From positions 1-64,000 of the forward strand of contig NZ_JACBFP010000006.1 of the NCBI RefSeq assembly GCF_021401085.1: DNA of 64,000 nt, read 5' to 3'. The translations under genes were made by a program, and so were the position numbers. This DNA comes from Chryseobacterium sp. R2A-55. Its GTDB lineage: Bacteria > Bacteroidota > Bacteroidia > Flavobacteriales > Weeksellaceae. The notes below the pieces were generated by a model. That model had not been told where the DNA came from and searched no databases. It worked only from the letters and a program-made list of their open reading frames with translations. Positions 6,595-13,618 of the stretch are shown here, piece after piece (position 1 is the stretch's first letter; every line of letters starts with the position of its first letter).

Positions 6595-9594
6595 TTACAG
6601 ATTAAACTGAACTCCAAATGAGTATGTTTTTAAAGTTGGCAAAAAGCCAAGGGCTGCAAATTCAGGATCAACACCAAAATATTTGGTGAATGTCAACAGA
6701 TTTTGTCCCTGGAAATAAATCTTTACATTTTTGAAAGTACTGTTTTGTAAAGGTATCTTGTATTCAAGCTGCACGTTTTTCAATCTGACAAAGGACGCAT
6801 CAGAAACGGCTGCTGTGCTGTTCTGAAATAATATATGTGATGGATTAGCTCCTGTTTTATATGGCATATATACCCCGTTTGAATTTTCAGCAGACCATAC
6901 ATTCATTACTTCAACAGGTTGATTGTTCATACTGCCCGGTATTGGCATTATACTATTGTAATTACGGTTTCTTTGTTTGACAAACTGCAATAAAAATGAA
7001 AGATCCCAGTTTTTATATCTGAAACTGTTGCTCCATCCTCCATAATATTTGACACTTATATCTTCAATTACTTTATTATCATCGGGCGAAGATATCTTTC
7101 CATCACCATTGTAATCAGTGAACTGATATAATCCGGTCTGTGGATTAACACCTTCAAGTTGGTAAACCTTGATAATCGAAGTAGATTGACCAACCACAAA
7201 TTGGTTAGCATAGGTTGAACCTTCCAGACCTGGAAATGAGACCAGTTTGTTCTTTGGAAAGCTAATATTGAAACCTGTTTCCCATTTGAATGAGCCACTG
7301 GAGAATAGCTTGGCATTGGCGTCAAATTCCCAGCCCTTATTTTCTACTATGGCATCGAGATTCGCGATAACACTTGTAAAGCCTGTAGTGGATGGCAGTT
7401 GATAACCCACAAGTTGATTGCTCGAACGGTTACGGTACCAAGCTGCATTTACATTGAAACGGTTCTTAAATAACCCCAACTCCAATGCAACTTCCAGTTT
7501 TTTAGTTTTTTCCCAGCTGTAATCTTTATTATAGAGCTTCGATGGTATCAGACCTGTGATTGAATTGTAGATATACGCAGAAGATACCGTATAAGTATCC
7601 AAATACTGATAATCACCAATATTATCACTTCCAGCGGTTCCAAAGCTTCCTCTAAGCTTTCCAAAACTCAACCAGCTAACATCTTTAGTAAAGCTTTCAT
7701 TTGAAAAAAGCCACGCACCGCCAATTGCAGCGAAGTTGGCAAACTTTTTATTGGGACCAAAACGGCTGCTACCATCTCGTCTACCTGTAATATTAATAAT
7801 ATAACGATCTGCATATTGGTAATTGATTCTTCCGAAGAAGGCTGCATATCTATATTCCGTTTCTACCTGATCTGATACCGTTTTTGTTCTTGCAGCTCCG
7901 ATATTAGTGATGAATGCATTACTTTCAAATCCTATTCCCACAATAGACCCTTGCTTATTGGTATCCCTTTGAAATGTTCCACCTGCAAGCACATCGATTT
8001 TATGCCTATCTTTTTGAAAGCTCCAGTTTACCTGTGGCTCTATCAAAAAAGAGAACCTTTCCTGATTGTTTTTAGAAGCCATAGATGTTGCACTCGATTG
8101 CCCGGCGGCATAGGCAGGATTATAAATCGTATTTGGCTGCAAAGAGAGCTCTTCAAAAGTCTGATAATTAAACCCGCCGTTAAGTTTCAGGTAAAATTTG
8201 TTGAACACTTCATACTGAGCATTGATACTATTAAGAAACTGCTTGTTTTCGTTCCTATACGTGCTGTTGAAGGCGGCTACAGGATTGGCATAAGTATTAT
8301 TTGCCCAGTTCAAGCTTCCATCTGAGTTATACAACTCAGGTGAATTGGGACTGATGAAATATGCTTGTCTTGTGATATCTGTTCGTAAGACATTATTCTT
8401 TTGTATTGAAAAGCTATTGGCTATGTTTATCAGAAGTTTTTTGTCCACAGACCTATGCGAAATGTGACTGGATATACTTTTGTTAACATACCTGAAATTT
8501 TTGCCAAAAACTGTTGTCTGCTCGTTATTAGACAAGCTTAATAAAAAACTAGTGGTTTCACTCCCGCCGTTCAAAGATAGTTGTGTATTAGACGTTGTTG
8601 CCGAATTACCAATTAAGGTCTTTGCCCAATCGGTATATTTGTCCTGCTGCCAAGTACCGTTCACATCATAGGCTGTTGCGGGGTAATTGCTGATTCCGTC
8701 ATTGACAAATGCTTGCTTACGCATCGCAAGATATTGCCCTGTGTTCATCATTGTAAGATTGGAAATTACATTGCTTATACCGTAAGAAGTATTAAAATCA
8801 AGGCTTAATTTCTTATTTTTTCCCTGTTTGGTTGTAATAAGCACTACGCCATTGGCTCCTTTGGAACCATAAATTGCGGTTGCATCTGCATCTTTAAGGA
8901 TCTCGATCTTCTCTATATCATTAGGATTGATGCTGTTTAGTGGATTAATACTCCTTCCCGGCAAAACTACCTGTGAATACAGTGATGTCATTTCTCCACC
9001 TATTATCATTCCGTCAATAATATAGAGCGGTTGGTTGCCATCAATTGTGCTACCAGTATCACGCGTCCTGAGACTGTTCTTTCCTCGGATCTGAATATCA
9101 AACCCTCCGCCGGGAACACCGGAATTTTGGGTTATGTTCACGCCGGAAACTCGTCCCTGTACAGCAGAAAGGACATTCGTAACCGGCTGATTCTCAATAT
9201 CCTTCGCGGTCACTTTCGATATGCTTCCGGTACTCTCCCGCTCCTTCACCTTGTAGTATCCTGCATTCAGCACCACCTCCTCTATCTTATGCATCCTTTC
9301 GCCCAGGGAGATATTGATTTGCTTTCTTTGGTTCACCTTGGTTTTCTCTTCCGCGTAATCCGGATGTCGGAACACCAGCACGGGATCTGCTCCCTCGGTC
9401 TTGATCTGGTAATTTCCGTTCTTGTCGGTTTGTGTCTCCGTGTTTGTTCCCTCCTGGGAAACATACACCTCGCTTATGGGCTCTCCATTCTGCTGCACCC
9501 GTCCGGTGACGGTGTTTTGGGCGGAAAGGAGGCAGCCCGTGAGCAGCATCGTAAAAAATGCCCCTACCCTTAGAAAGGGTGAAATTTTTTCCAT
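6595..9594 (-). CDS. SusC/RagA family TonB-dependent outer-membrane transporter, 999 aa
   Basis: A signal peptide (to about residue 25, ending LLSAQ) is followed by a carboxypeptidase-regulatory-like beta-sandwich (~27-98, VTGRVQQNGEPISEV). Next comes a plug domain with the SusC signatures VSGVNITQNSGVPGG, LYIIDGM and DADATAIYGSKGANGVVLITT (~130-260), then a long barrel region ending SFGVQFNL. Length and order are normal for the family. It imports ligand captured by the adjacent SusD using TonB energy. No anti-sigma/sigma pair or hybrid sensor lies beside it, so regulation is not apparent from the neighbours. The companion S9 peptidase points to peptide import. Confidence 0.93.
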   Translation of the reverse strand: MEKISPFLRVGAFFTMLLTGCLLSAQNTVTGRVQQNGEPISEVYVSQEGTNTETQTDKNGNYQIKTEGADPVLVFRHPDYAEEKTKVNQRKQINISLGERMHKIEEVVLNAGYYKVKERESTGSISKVTAKDIENQPVTNVLSAVQGRVSGVNITQNSGVPGGGFDIQIRGKNSLRTRDTGSTIDGNQPLYIIDGMIIGGEMTSLYSQVVLPGRSINPLNSINPNDIEKIEILKDADATAIYGSKGANGVVLITTKQGKNKKLSLDFNTSYGISNVISNLTMMNTGQYLAMRKQAFVNDGISNYPATAYDVNGTWQQDKYTDWAKTLIGNSATTSNTQLSLNGGSETTSFLLSLSNNEQTTVFGKNFRYVNKSISSHISHRSVDKKLLINIANSFSIQKNNVLRTDITRQAYFISPNSPELYNSDGSLNWANNTYANPVAAFNSTYRNENKQFLNSINAQYEVFNKFYLKLNGGFNYQTFEELSLQPNTIYNPAYAAGQSSATSMASKNNQERFSFLIEPQVNWSFQKDRHKIDVLAGGTFQRDTNKQGSIVGIGFESNAFITNIGAARTKTVSDQVETEYRYAAFFGRINYQYADRYIINITGRRDGSSRFGPNKKFANFAAIGGAWLFSNESFTKDVSWLSFGKLRGSFGTAGSDNIGDYQYLDTYTVSSAYIYNSITGLIPSKLYNKDYSWEKTKKLEVALELGLFKNRFNVNAAWYRNRSSNQLVGYQLPSTTGFTSVIANLDAIVENKGWEFDANAKLFSSGSFKWETGFNISFPKNKLVSFPGLEGSTYANQFVVGQSTSIIKVYQLEGVNPQTGLYQFTDYNGDGKISSPDDNKVIEDISVKYYGGWSNSFRYKNWDLSFLLQFVKQRNRNYNSIMPIPGSMNNQPVEVMNVWSAENSNGVYMPYKTGANPSHILFQNSTAAVSDASFVRLKNVQLEYKIPLQNSTFKNVKIYFQGQNLLTFTKYFGVDPEFAALGFLPTLKTYSFGVQFNL

Positions 9595-9637
9595 AGTTTT
9601 GTTTAGGTTTTAGTTAAAGATTTTTAATTAGCACTCG

Positions 9638-9680
9638 CTCTTCCGTGCAGGTCTGCAAACTTCGCCGGAAGAGTTTTTTT
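9638..9680 (+). terminator. Rho-independent terminator, plus strand
   Basis: CTCTTCCG (9638-9645) pairs with CGGAAGAG (9666-9673) and is followed by seven T residues on the plus strand. No plus-strand gene lies directly upstream. It may therefore end a non-coding transcript from the 9.7-10.1 kb interval, or act as an insulator in front of the oppositely oriented SusC promoter region. For a minus-strand transcript there is no U-tract. Confidence 0.55.
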
Positions 9681-9713
9681 GTAGAATTTTATGTTACATA
9701 GGCATTTATGGTT

Positions 9714-9753
9714 ATTGCGAGGAACATAGCGGAGGAAAATGAGGTGGCAATCT
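9714..9753. repeat. REP-like palindrome of the 'ATTGCGAGGA...GGCAATCT' type
   Basis: The sequence starts ATTGCGAGGAACATAGCGGA and ends GAGGTGGCAATCT. Its ends pair (ATTGC with GCAAT) and it resembles the 'cattgcgagg...aagcaatct' palindromes scattered in intergenic DNA of many unrelated bacteria. Only one copy is seen in this window. Confidence 0.4.
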
Positions 9754-10007
9754 TTTTATAGGTGTCCAGTCTTTGGTTTCGTGATCCGGCCTTCGTTCTT
9801 CGGGCATCTTGCACCGGGAGGCAGCGCTATACCAGACGCCGCCCTGCCCAAATGCAAAACTGTTGATATGAAAAAAAAAAAAAAAATAGTGGTCACGTGA
9901 GCGCTTAGGCCGCAGTAGCTGTGCACGCTACTGTAGAGGTCGTCGTCTTTGAAACTTTTGCTTAGGAAATGGTGAGTGCTGAACACAAAACAGCGTGGAA
10001 CTCAACA

Positions 10008-10124
10008 AATCCGATTCGGGGTACTGGCATACCTTACATGCAGATAAGTGAGCCCACGCCTAGGTCGTGAGCTACTTTACTTATCCTCCCGCATGTTAAA
10101 AATTACCAGTTTTCGAATCGGGAT
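10008..10124. other. Nested inverted-repeat element, candidate structured RNA or MITE
   Basis: Successive arms pair inward across the element: CCGATTCG (10011-10018) with CGAATCGG (10114-10121), ACTGG (10023-10027) with CCAGT (10106-10110), ACATGC (10036-10041) with GCATGT (10091-10096), and ATAAGT (10044-10049) with ACTTAT (10079-10084). An apical GAGCCCACG/CGTGAGC stem with mismatches lies inside. The collinear nesting of four short helices over ~110 bases is unlikely by chance. It could be a folded non-coding RNA on either strand or a small MITE with imperfect terminal repeats. No family is recognised. Confidence 0.5.
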
Positions 10125-10215
10125 TCTAAGCAATAGCTTCTAATTAATTCTTTGAAGTATCGCAAAATTACGCATTGCATAATTTATTGGTCAAATATAT
10201 AAATACTTTTTCAAT

Positions 10216-10255
10216 GTGACAAATATGTCAATGAATATTTTGACATAAATGTCAC
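10216..10255. promoter_or_regulatory. Paired TGACA-N4-TGTCA operator-like dyads before an XRE gene
   Basis: Two 14-bp near-palindromes, TGACAAATATGTCA (10217-10230) and TGACATAAATGTCA (10241-10254), lie 24 bases apart centre to centre, on about the same helix face. The pair is itself almost symmetric (GTGACA...TGTCAC). It ends 10 bases before the start codon of the XRE regulator at 10265, which suggests autoregulation. Confidence 0.6.
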
Positions 10256-10264
10256 TTTTAACAA

Positions 10265-10552
10265 ATGAAAGTAATCGAAGATAAATATTTTACGGCACTA
10301 GCCGATCACATCAAGACCATACTTGACGCCAAAGAAATAGATGTTGCAGACCTAGCGGCAGCAGCTAATCTTGATCGAAGGCAAGTCTATCGATTACTAA
10401 ATAAAGAGCACATCCCGAAATTGTCGACCTTGGTTCGAATATCTTTAGCAGCAGGAATCGAGCCGCAACAACTGTTTGCCTTAAAGTTTGATTTTGAAAC
10501 TTATATGAAGGAAAACAATATCCTTAAAGTTAGCAGGAAAAAGAAAAAATAA
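10265..10552 (+). CDS. XRE-family helix-turn-helix regulator, 95 aa
   Basis: Residues ~10-70 match the Cro/C1 helix-turn-helix fold: an opening helix with DHIKTILDAKEIDVADLA, a recognition helix NLDRRQVYRLLN, then IPKLSTLVRISLAAGIEPQQLF. The tail is basic (KVSRKKKK). The upstream paired TGACA/TGTCA dyads suggest it binds its own promoter. No cognate toxin or mobile gene lies immediately beside it; the next gene starts 360 bases away. Its regulon cannot be inferred. Small stand-alone XRE proteins like this are common in Flavobacteriia. Confidence 0.8.
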   Translation: MKVIEDKYFTALADHIKTILDAKEIDVADLAAAANLDRRQVYRLLNKEHIPKLSTLVRISLAAGIEPQQLFALKFDFETYMKENNILKVSRKKKK

Positions 10553-10912
10553 TGCTGATTTGGTTTCGATCTTTCGCTACGCTCCTGCGAGATTCCAGAC
10601 GTGGTCAATCCTCCGTTAGCTCCCGCTCTCCGAAATATTCCCAAAGCAGGGTCCAATTATGAAAAAAGACACCCTTACGCCGCATAAAATATCGTGAAGC
10701 TGAGCTAGATACATTTTCTTACATGTTTACTCCTTGCGGAGTCAATCGATTAGACCACGCGATAAAATCACGCAGCAGCTTTGTTAGAATTAGGCGGTAG
10801 CGAAGCTTTTCCCATACGATAAAATCGGGCGGTAGCGGCGTTTTTAGATGTTTACTACTTGTTGGGCCAAAACGTACATATCAAAGTATGAAAATTTGCT
10901 TATTTTTGTAAG
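10553..10912. other. Intergenic stretch with REP-like palindromes
   Basis: No gene is seen. The stretch contains ACTCC-TTGC-GGAGT near 10729-10742, inverted copies of the CGCGATTTTATCGCG-type palindrome near 10755-10775 and 10815-10835, and 'gtggtcaatcctccgttagct' (about 10600-10620), which recurs at about 14310-14332. It ends with a promoter-like box at 10901-10908. Confidence 0.55.
10901..10908 (+). promoter_or_regulatory. TAnnTTTG promoter box of the PIN-domain gene pair
   Basis: TATTTTTG matches the Bacteroidetes -7 consensus TAnnTTTG. It lies only 4 bases before the GTG start at 10913, so the transcript would start at or beside the start codon and the mRNA would be nearly leaderless. 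I see no clear TTG -33 element. Confidence 0.45.
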
Positions 10913-11695
10913 GTGGAGAAAAATGGTCAAATAGAAATAAGAGTTTCTGGAAAAATTGGAAACGTTGATATAAATCCTGATAACTTTGATATCAGGGAAG
11001 TTATTTCTATTCTGGAAAATGTAGATGACCTTTTATATAATGGCGATAAAAAAAACAGGCCATTAATTTCGTATGATATTCAAGAAGGTTCAGTAAGAAA
11101 TATTTTTAAAACCGGAATCCAATATATCGTTAGTTTTAATGCAGTTTTAGGACTTGTTTCTACGACAAACTCAATTGATTATTTAGATTTAGGAACAGCG
11201 AAAGCAATCGAAAATCTACAAGAATTAGCAAAGAAAAAAGATTTTATATTTGATATTAATACATCCGTTAATGGAACAAATTCTATACGAATAGATAAAA
11301 ACTCTGACTTTAGACGAAGTGAAGCAATTTGGGCAGAAGCAGAATTCTATTTTTACGGAAAAATAACAAATGCCGGCGGAAAAGATAAAGCGAATATTCA
11401 TTTGCTTACTGATGAGTATGGAACTGTGAGAATACAAACTCCTATTGCTTTTCTTGAACAACAAGAAGAAAATATTTTATATAAGCATTTAGGAATACGT
11501 GCGAAAGGGAAACAACATTCAGAAAATGGAGATATTGATTTTTCTAATTTGGATTTTATAGAATTGATAGATTACAATCCAATGTATGATGAAAATTATT
11601 TGAAAAACTTGAGAAGCAAAGCAAAAAAATCATGGCTTTCAAATTTAAATGCAGATGAATGGCTGAAACAGATAAGAGGAAGTTATGAAAGTTAA
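10913..11695 (+). CDS. Uncharacterised protein encoded with a PIN-domain protein, 260 aa
   Basis: GTG 10913 is chosen because the frame has no internal ATG until far downstream and the IEIRVSGKIGNVDI start looks complete. The protein is acidic, soluble and without signal or membrane segments. An N-terminal beta-rich part (RVSGKIG, NFDIREV) precedes an ISYDIQEGSVRN motif and helical and beta stretches up to WLKQIRGSYES. I do not recognise a domain. Its last 11 bases overlap the start of the PIN-domain gene, so translation is probably coupled and the products may act as a pair. By analogy with toxin-antitoxin operons it could be the neutralising partner, but it is much larger than typical antitoxins and lacks a visible DNA-binding motif. 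Confidence 0.65.
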   Translation: MEKNGQIEIRVSGKIGNVDINPDNFDIREVISILENVDDLLYNGDKKNRPLISYDIQEGSVRNIFKTGIQYIVSFNAVLGLVSTTNSIDYLDLGTAKAIENLQELAKKKDFIFDINTSVNGTNSIRIDKNSDFRRSEAIWAEAEFYFYGKITNAGGKDKANIHLLTDEYGTVRIQTPIAFLEQQEENILYKHLGIRAKGKQHSENGDIDFSNLDFIELIDYNPMYDENYLKNLRSKAKKSWLSNLNADEWLKQIRGSYES

Positions 11696-12170
11696 TGGCG
11701 TCCTTTTAGATACAAGTTTTTTCATACGTTTTCTTAATGATGATGATCCATTATTTGAAAACGCATTAGAATATTATAAATATTTTCTGCGGGAAGAAAT
11801 GAAAATGTATATTTCCACAATTTCAGTCGCTGAATATTGTGTGGGCGGTTCCATTACAGAATTACCCTTGAGAAATTTAGCAATATTACCATTTAATTTG
11901 AATCACTCTGTCAAAACTGGTGAAATTGCAAGAATTGTTTTTACAAATAAAGGAAAACTTCAATTAAGAGAAAGAAAACTTATACCAAATGATTCAAAAT
12001 TATTTTCTCAAGCAGATGTAGAAAATACAATCTCTTTCTATTTATCTTCTGATTCAGAAAGTAATAAGATTTATAAATTATTGGAAGATGAAAAACATAA
12101 ATTAAACTTCAGATTCATCGATTTAAAAGTTCCACCAAATGAATTTTTTGGATTTTTAGACCTCAAATAA
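11685..12170 (+). CDS. PIN-domain protein, putative RNase (VapC-like), 161 aa
   Basis: The PIN acidic residues can be placed: Asp9 in GVLLDTSFF, Glu50 in ISVAEYCVGG, Asp103 in IPNDSKLF and Asp123 in SSDSES. The order and spacing fit Mg-dependent PIN ribonucleases, although the third motif is weaker than in classical VapC. Length is slightly above the VapC norm of 130-140. It overlaps the upstream 260-residue gene by 11 bases. PIN proteins usually cut tRNA, rRNA or mRNA. Here the target is unknown, and the toxin role rests on gene pairing. An rRNA-processing or defence role is also possible. Confidence 0.72.
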   Translation: MKVNGVLLDTSFFIRFLNDDDPLFENALEYYKYFLREEMKMYISTISVAEYCVGGSITELPLRNLAILPFNLNHSVKTGEIARIVFTNKGKLQLRERKLIPNDSKLFSQADVENTISFYLSSDSESNKIYKLLEDEKHKLNFRFIDLKVPPNEFFGFLDLK

Positions 12171-12176
12171 AAATTT

Positions 12177-12223
12177 CCGCCCTCCCTCCCAAGCAACCCC
12201 ACGTCGGAGCCACTTTTTGAAAT
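12177..12223. repeat. Direct repeat copy 1 (47 bp), also at 13281-13327
   Basis: The two 47-bp segments share about 41 identical positions, including the exact 19-base end GGAGCCACTTTTTGAAAT with the preceding C. Copy 1 lies at the left border of a truncated ATP-binding gene and copy 2 about 1.1 kb downstream. They may mark recombination or insertion borders. Confidence 0.6.
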
Positions 12224-12719
12224 TAACAACGATGCCATTATAATTAAATCACCGGGCGAAGCTGTAAAACCATTAAAACTGGAGCAAATAAAGAGATTCA
12301 ATGCTCCTTCATTAAGTAGAAATCCAAAAATTATGTATGCTTTTGACCAATTAGGTTTGGTTGAACAAAGAGGTCTTGGATTTCAAACTCTCAAAGAGCT
12401 ACCCGAAAAACATAATTTACCCCTTCCATTAGTTTCTTATGAAGAACCTTATATGGTAATTAAATTTCCAAGAAGTAATGAATCTCTTAGAACTGTGTCA
12501 GATAATAAAGCTATTGAAGAACTTAATCCTGATGAGTTAAGAGGTTATAATTGGATAAGAACACAACAAGACGTATCTGCTAAATATTATTCTGAAGAGT
12601 TAGGTATTGTACAACGTACTGCCAGCAGACATCTTGCTAAGATGTTAGATTTAGGACTTATTAAAACTAATAATGAAAATCCAAAATCACCTAAACTTAG
12701 GTACTTACCTATTGATTAA
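12216..12719 (+). pseudogene. C-terminal remnant of an ATP-binding (AlbA_2/HATPase_c_4-type) regulator
   Basis: The frame is open from about 12216 and reads FEINNDAIIIKSPGEAVKP, then SLSRNPKIMYAFDQLGLVEQRGLG, both typical of the HATPase_c_4 end of AlbA_2-type 'ATP-dependent helicase/regulator' proteins. A winged-helix tail follows (WIRTQQDVSAKYYSEELGIVQRTASRHLAKMLDLGLI). The usual N-terminal AlbA_2 nucleotide-binding half is missing. The left border coincides with the 47-bp direct repeat, so it is probably a deletion remnant. An internal ATG at 12333 could still allow a 128-residue wHTH-containing protein to be made. Confidence 0.7.
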
Positions 12720-12813
12720 CATAGACACATAGACAATGGTAATGTCTATGTTGATGATAACTCAAAGAGAAAATTAATAAAACATAGACAGATAGACAAT
12801 ACTGATGTCTATG
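12718..12813. repeat. Two tandem CATAGACA/TGTCTATG hairpin units
   Basis: Unit 1 has AACATAGACA (12718-12727) and a second CATAGACA (12728-12735), either of which can pair with TGTCTATG (12743-12750). Unit 2 repeats the design with AACATAGACA (12781-12790), ATAGACA (12792-12798) and TGTCTATG (12806-12813). Six related octamers in 96 bases between a broken regulator and an XRE gene suggest iterated operator sites. A transcript-level switch is possible too. Confidence 0.55.
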
Positions 12814-12881
12814 CTAAAGAATAAGAGGAGTAATAATTATTTCTACTACTCTTAAAAGAATAGATAAATTTACTGAAAGAG

Positions 12882-13184
12882 TTGATAGATGTGCTTGGTT
12901 TACAAATAGGCTGTATTATCAAATTAGAAAGGCTAAAGAAGAATCTTTCCCAAGAGGATATTGGATTAACGATAGGTTCAAATGGAATGATGGTTGGACG
13001 AATTGAACGTGCTGAAATTTCAACTAGTTGGCAAAACTTGTTGAAAATTTGTCAAGCAGTAGGACTAAAGTATGAATCCCTATTTCAGTTAAAATCATTG
13101 GAAGAGAATTTAAAAATAGCAGAATCATGTTTAAAACTTGAAAAGAAATTAACAAAAGAAAACAAAATTATTATAAATCTCTGA
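12882..13184 (+). CDS. XRE-family helix-turn-helix regulator, 100 aa
   Basis: Residues ~8-70 form a Cro/C1-type domain (IIKLERLKKNLSQEDIGLTIGSNGMMVGRIERAE, then NLLKICQAVGLKYESLF). A short helical, coiled-coil-like tail rich in Glu/Lys follows. The start is uncertain: TTG 12882 gives the longest form and GTG 12891 is an alternative; no ATG precedes the HTH. The unit lies downstream of the CATAGACA repeats, which could be its operator. The next gene, a SRAP protein, is 430 bases away. Target genes are unknown. Confidence 0.72.
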   Translation: MIDVLGLQIGCIIKLERLKKNLSQEDIGLTIGSNGMMVGRIERAEISTSWQNLLKICQAVGLKYESLFQLKSLEENLKIAESCLKLEKKLTKENKIIINL

Positions 13185-13618
13185 AAAATATTCTAAAACG
13201 ACACTATCCCGCCAAGTGTGTAAGTTCAAAAGTTATTCTGGGAAATTTTAGGAACTGTAAAACCTCGCTCTCCGAAGTATCCGCCCACCCTCCCAAGTAA
13301 CCTCAATTCGGAGCCACTTTTTGAAATCCCACCGCACCCACAAAATACTCTACCACTAACGCGTTACCAGCGCTCCAAAACAGCCCCACTTTAGAGCCCA
13401 CTTTGCGAAGTTTGTAATTTCGCAACTGACAAATAAGCACGCACTCATTTTTTTGCCAATCCATTTACCACAGGCTATCAGAAGCCCCACTAAACCACTT
13501 TTTGCCCCTATATTACCCAAAACCCATGACATCACCAACAGAAGATTAGTTTGCACATACGGAGCATGGTACAGGCTTCATTTGTCAGAAATTCTCTAAA
13601 TTAGCTAAAACTTAAGTG
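13185..13618. other. Intergenic stretch with repeat copy 2 and C-rich sequence
   Basis: No gene is supported. The stretch holds copy 2 of the 47-bp direct repeat (13281-13327) and a loosely related 'ccactttagagcccactttgcgaag' phrase near 13386-13411. The sequence is unusually pyrimidine-rich on the plus strand. A 66-codon minus-strand frame at 13356-13556 overlaps this repetitive DNA and looks spurious. Confidence 0.5.
13281..13327. repeat. Direct repeat copy 2 (47 bp), also at 12177-12223
   Basis: This is the right-hand partner of the repeat described at 12177. The shared phrases are 'ccgccc.ccctcccaag' and 'cggagccactttttgaaat'. The two copies bracket the ATP-binding remnant and the XRE gene. 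Confidence 0.6.

Larger units (their letters stand above)
9595..10264. other. 670-bp gene-free interval rich in secondary structure
   Basis: No convincing gene is present. A 76-codon minus-strand frame at 9756-9986 includes five phenylalanines from a run of 16 A residues (about 9870-9887) and has no protein-like pattern. The interval contains a plus-strand terminator (9638-9680), a REP-like palindrome (9714-9753), a hairpin AGTAGC...GCTACT near 9913-9931, a nested structured element (10008-10124) and an operator-like dyad (10216-10255). These are listed separately. Confidence 0.6.

Noticed and set aside
9031-9573. 180-codon frame antisense to susC
   Set aside because: It lies wholly within the conserved N-terminal coding region of SusC on the other strand and lacks protein features.
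9756-9986. Minus-strand frame of 76 codons upstream of susC
   Set aside because: It includes a Phe run from a poly-A tract, overlaps structured DNA and has no protein-like pattern or start context.
10100-10130. tRNA-like T-arm (TTTTCGAATCGGG)
   Set aside because: No acceptor stem, anticodon arm or CCA can be placed around it; it is better explained as one arm of the nested inverted repeat.
13616-13618. GTG start for the SRAP gene
   Set aside because: It would place the catalytic Cys at residue 3; the family requires Cys2, so ATG 13619 is preferred.
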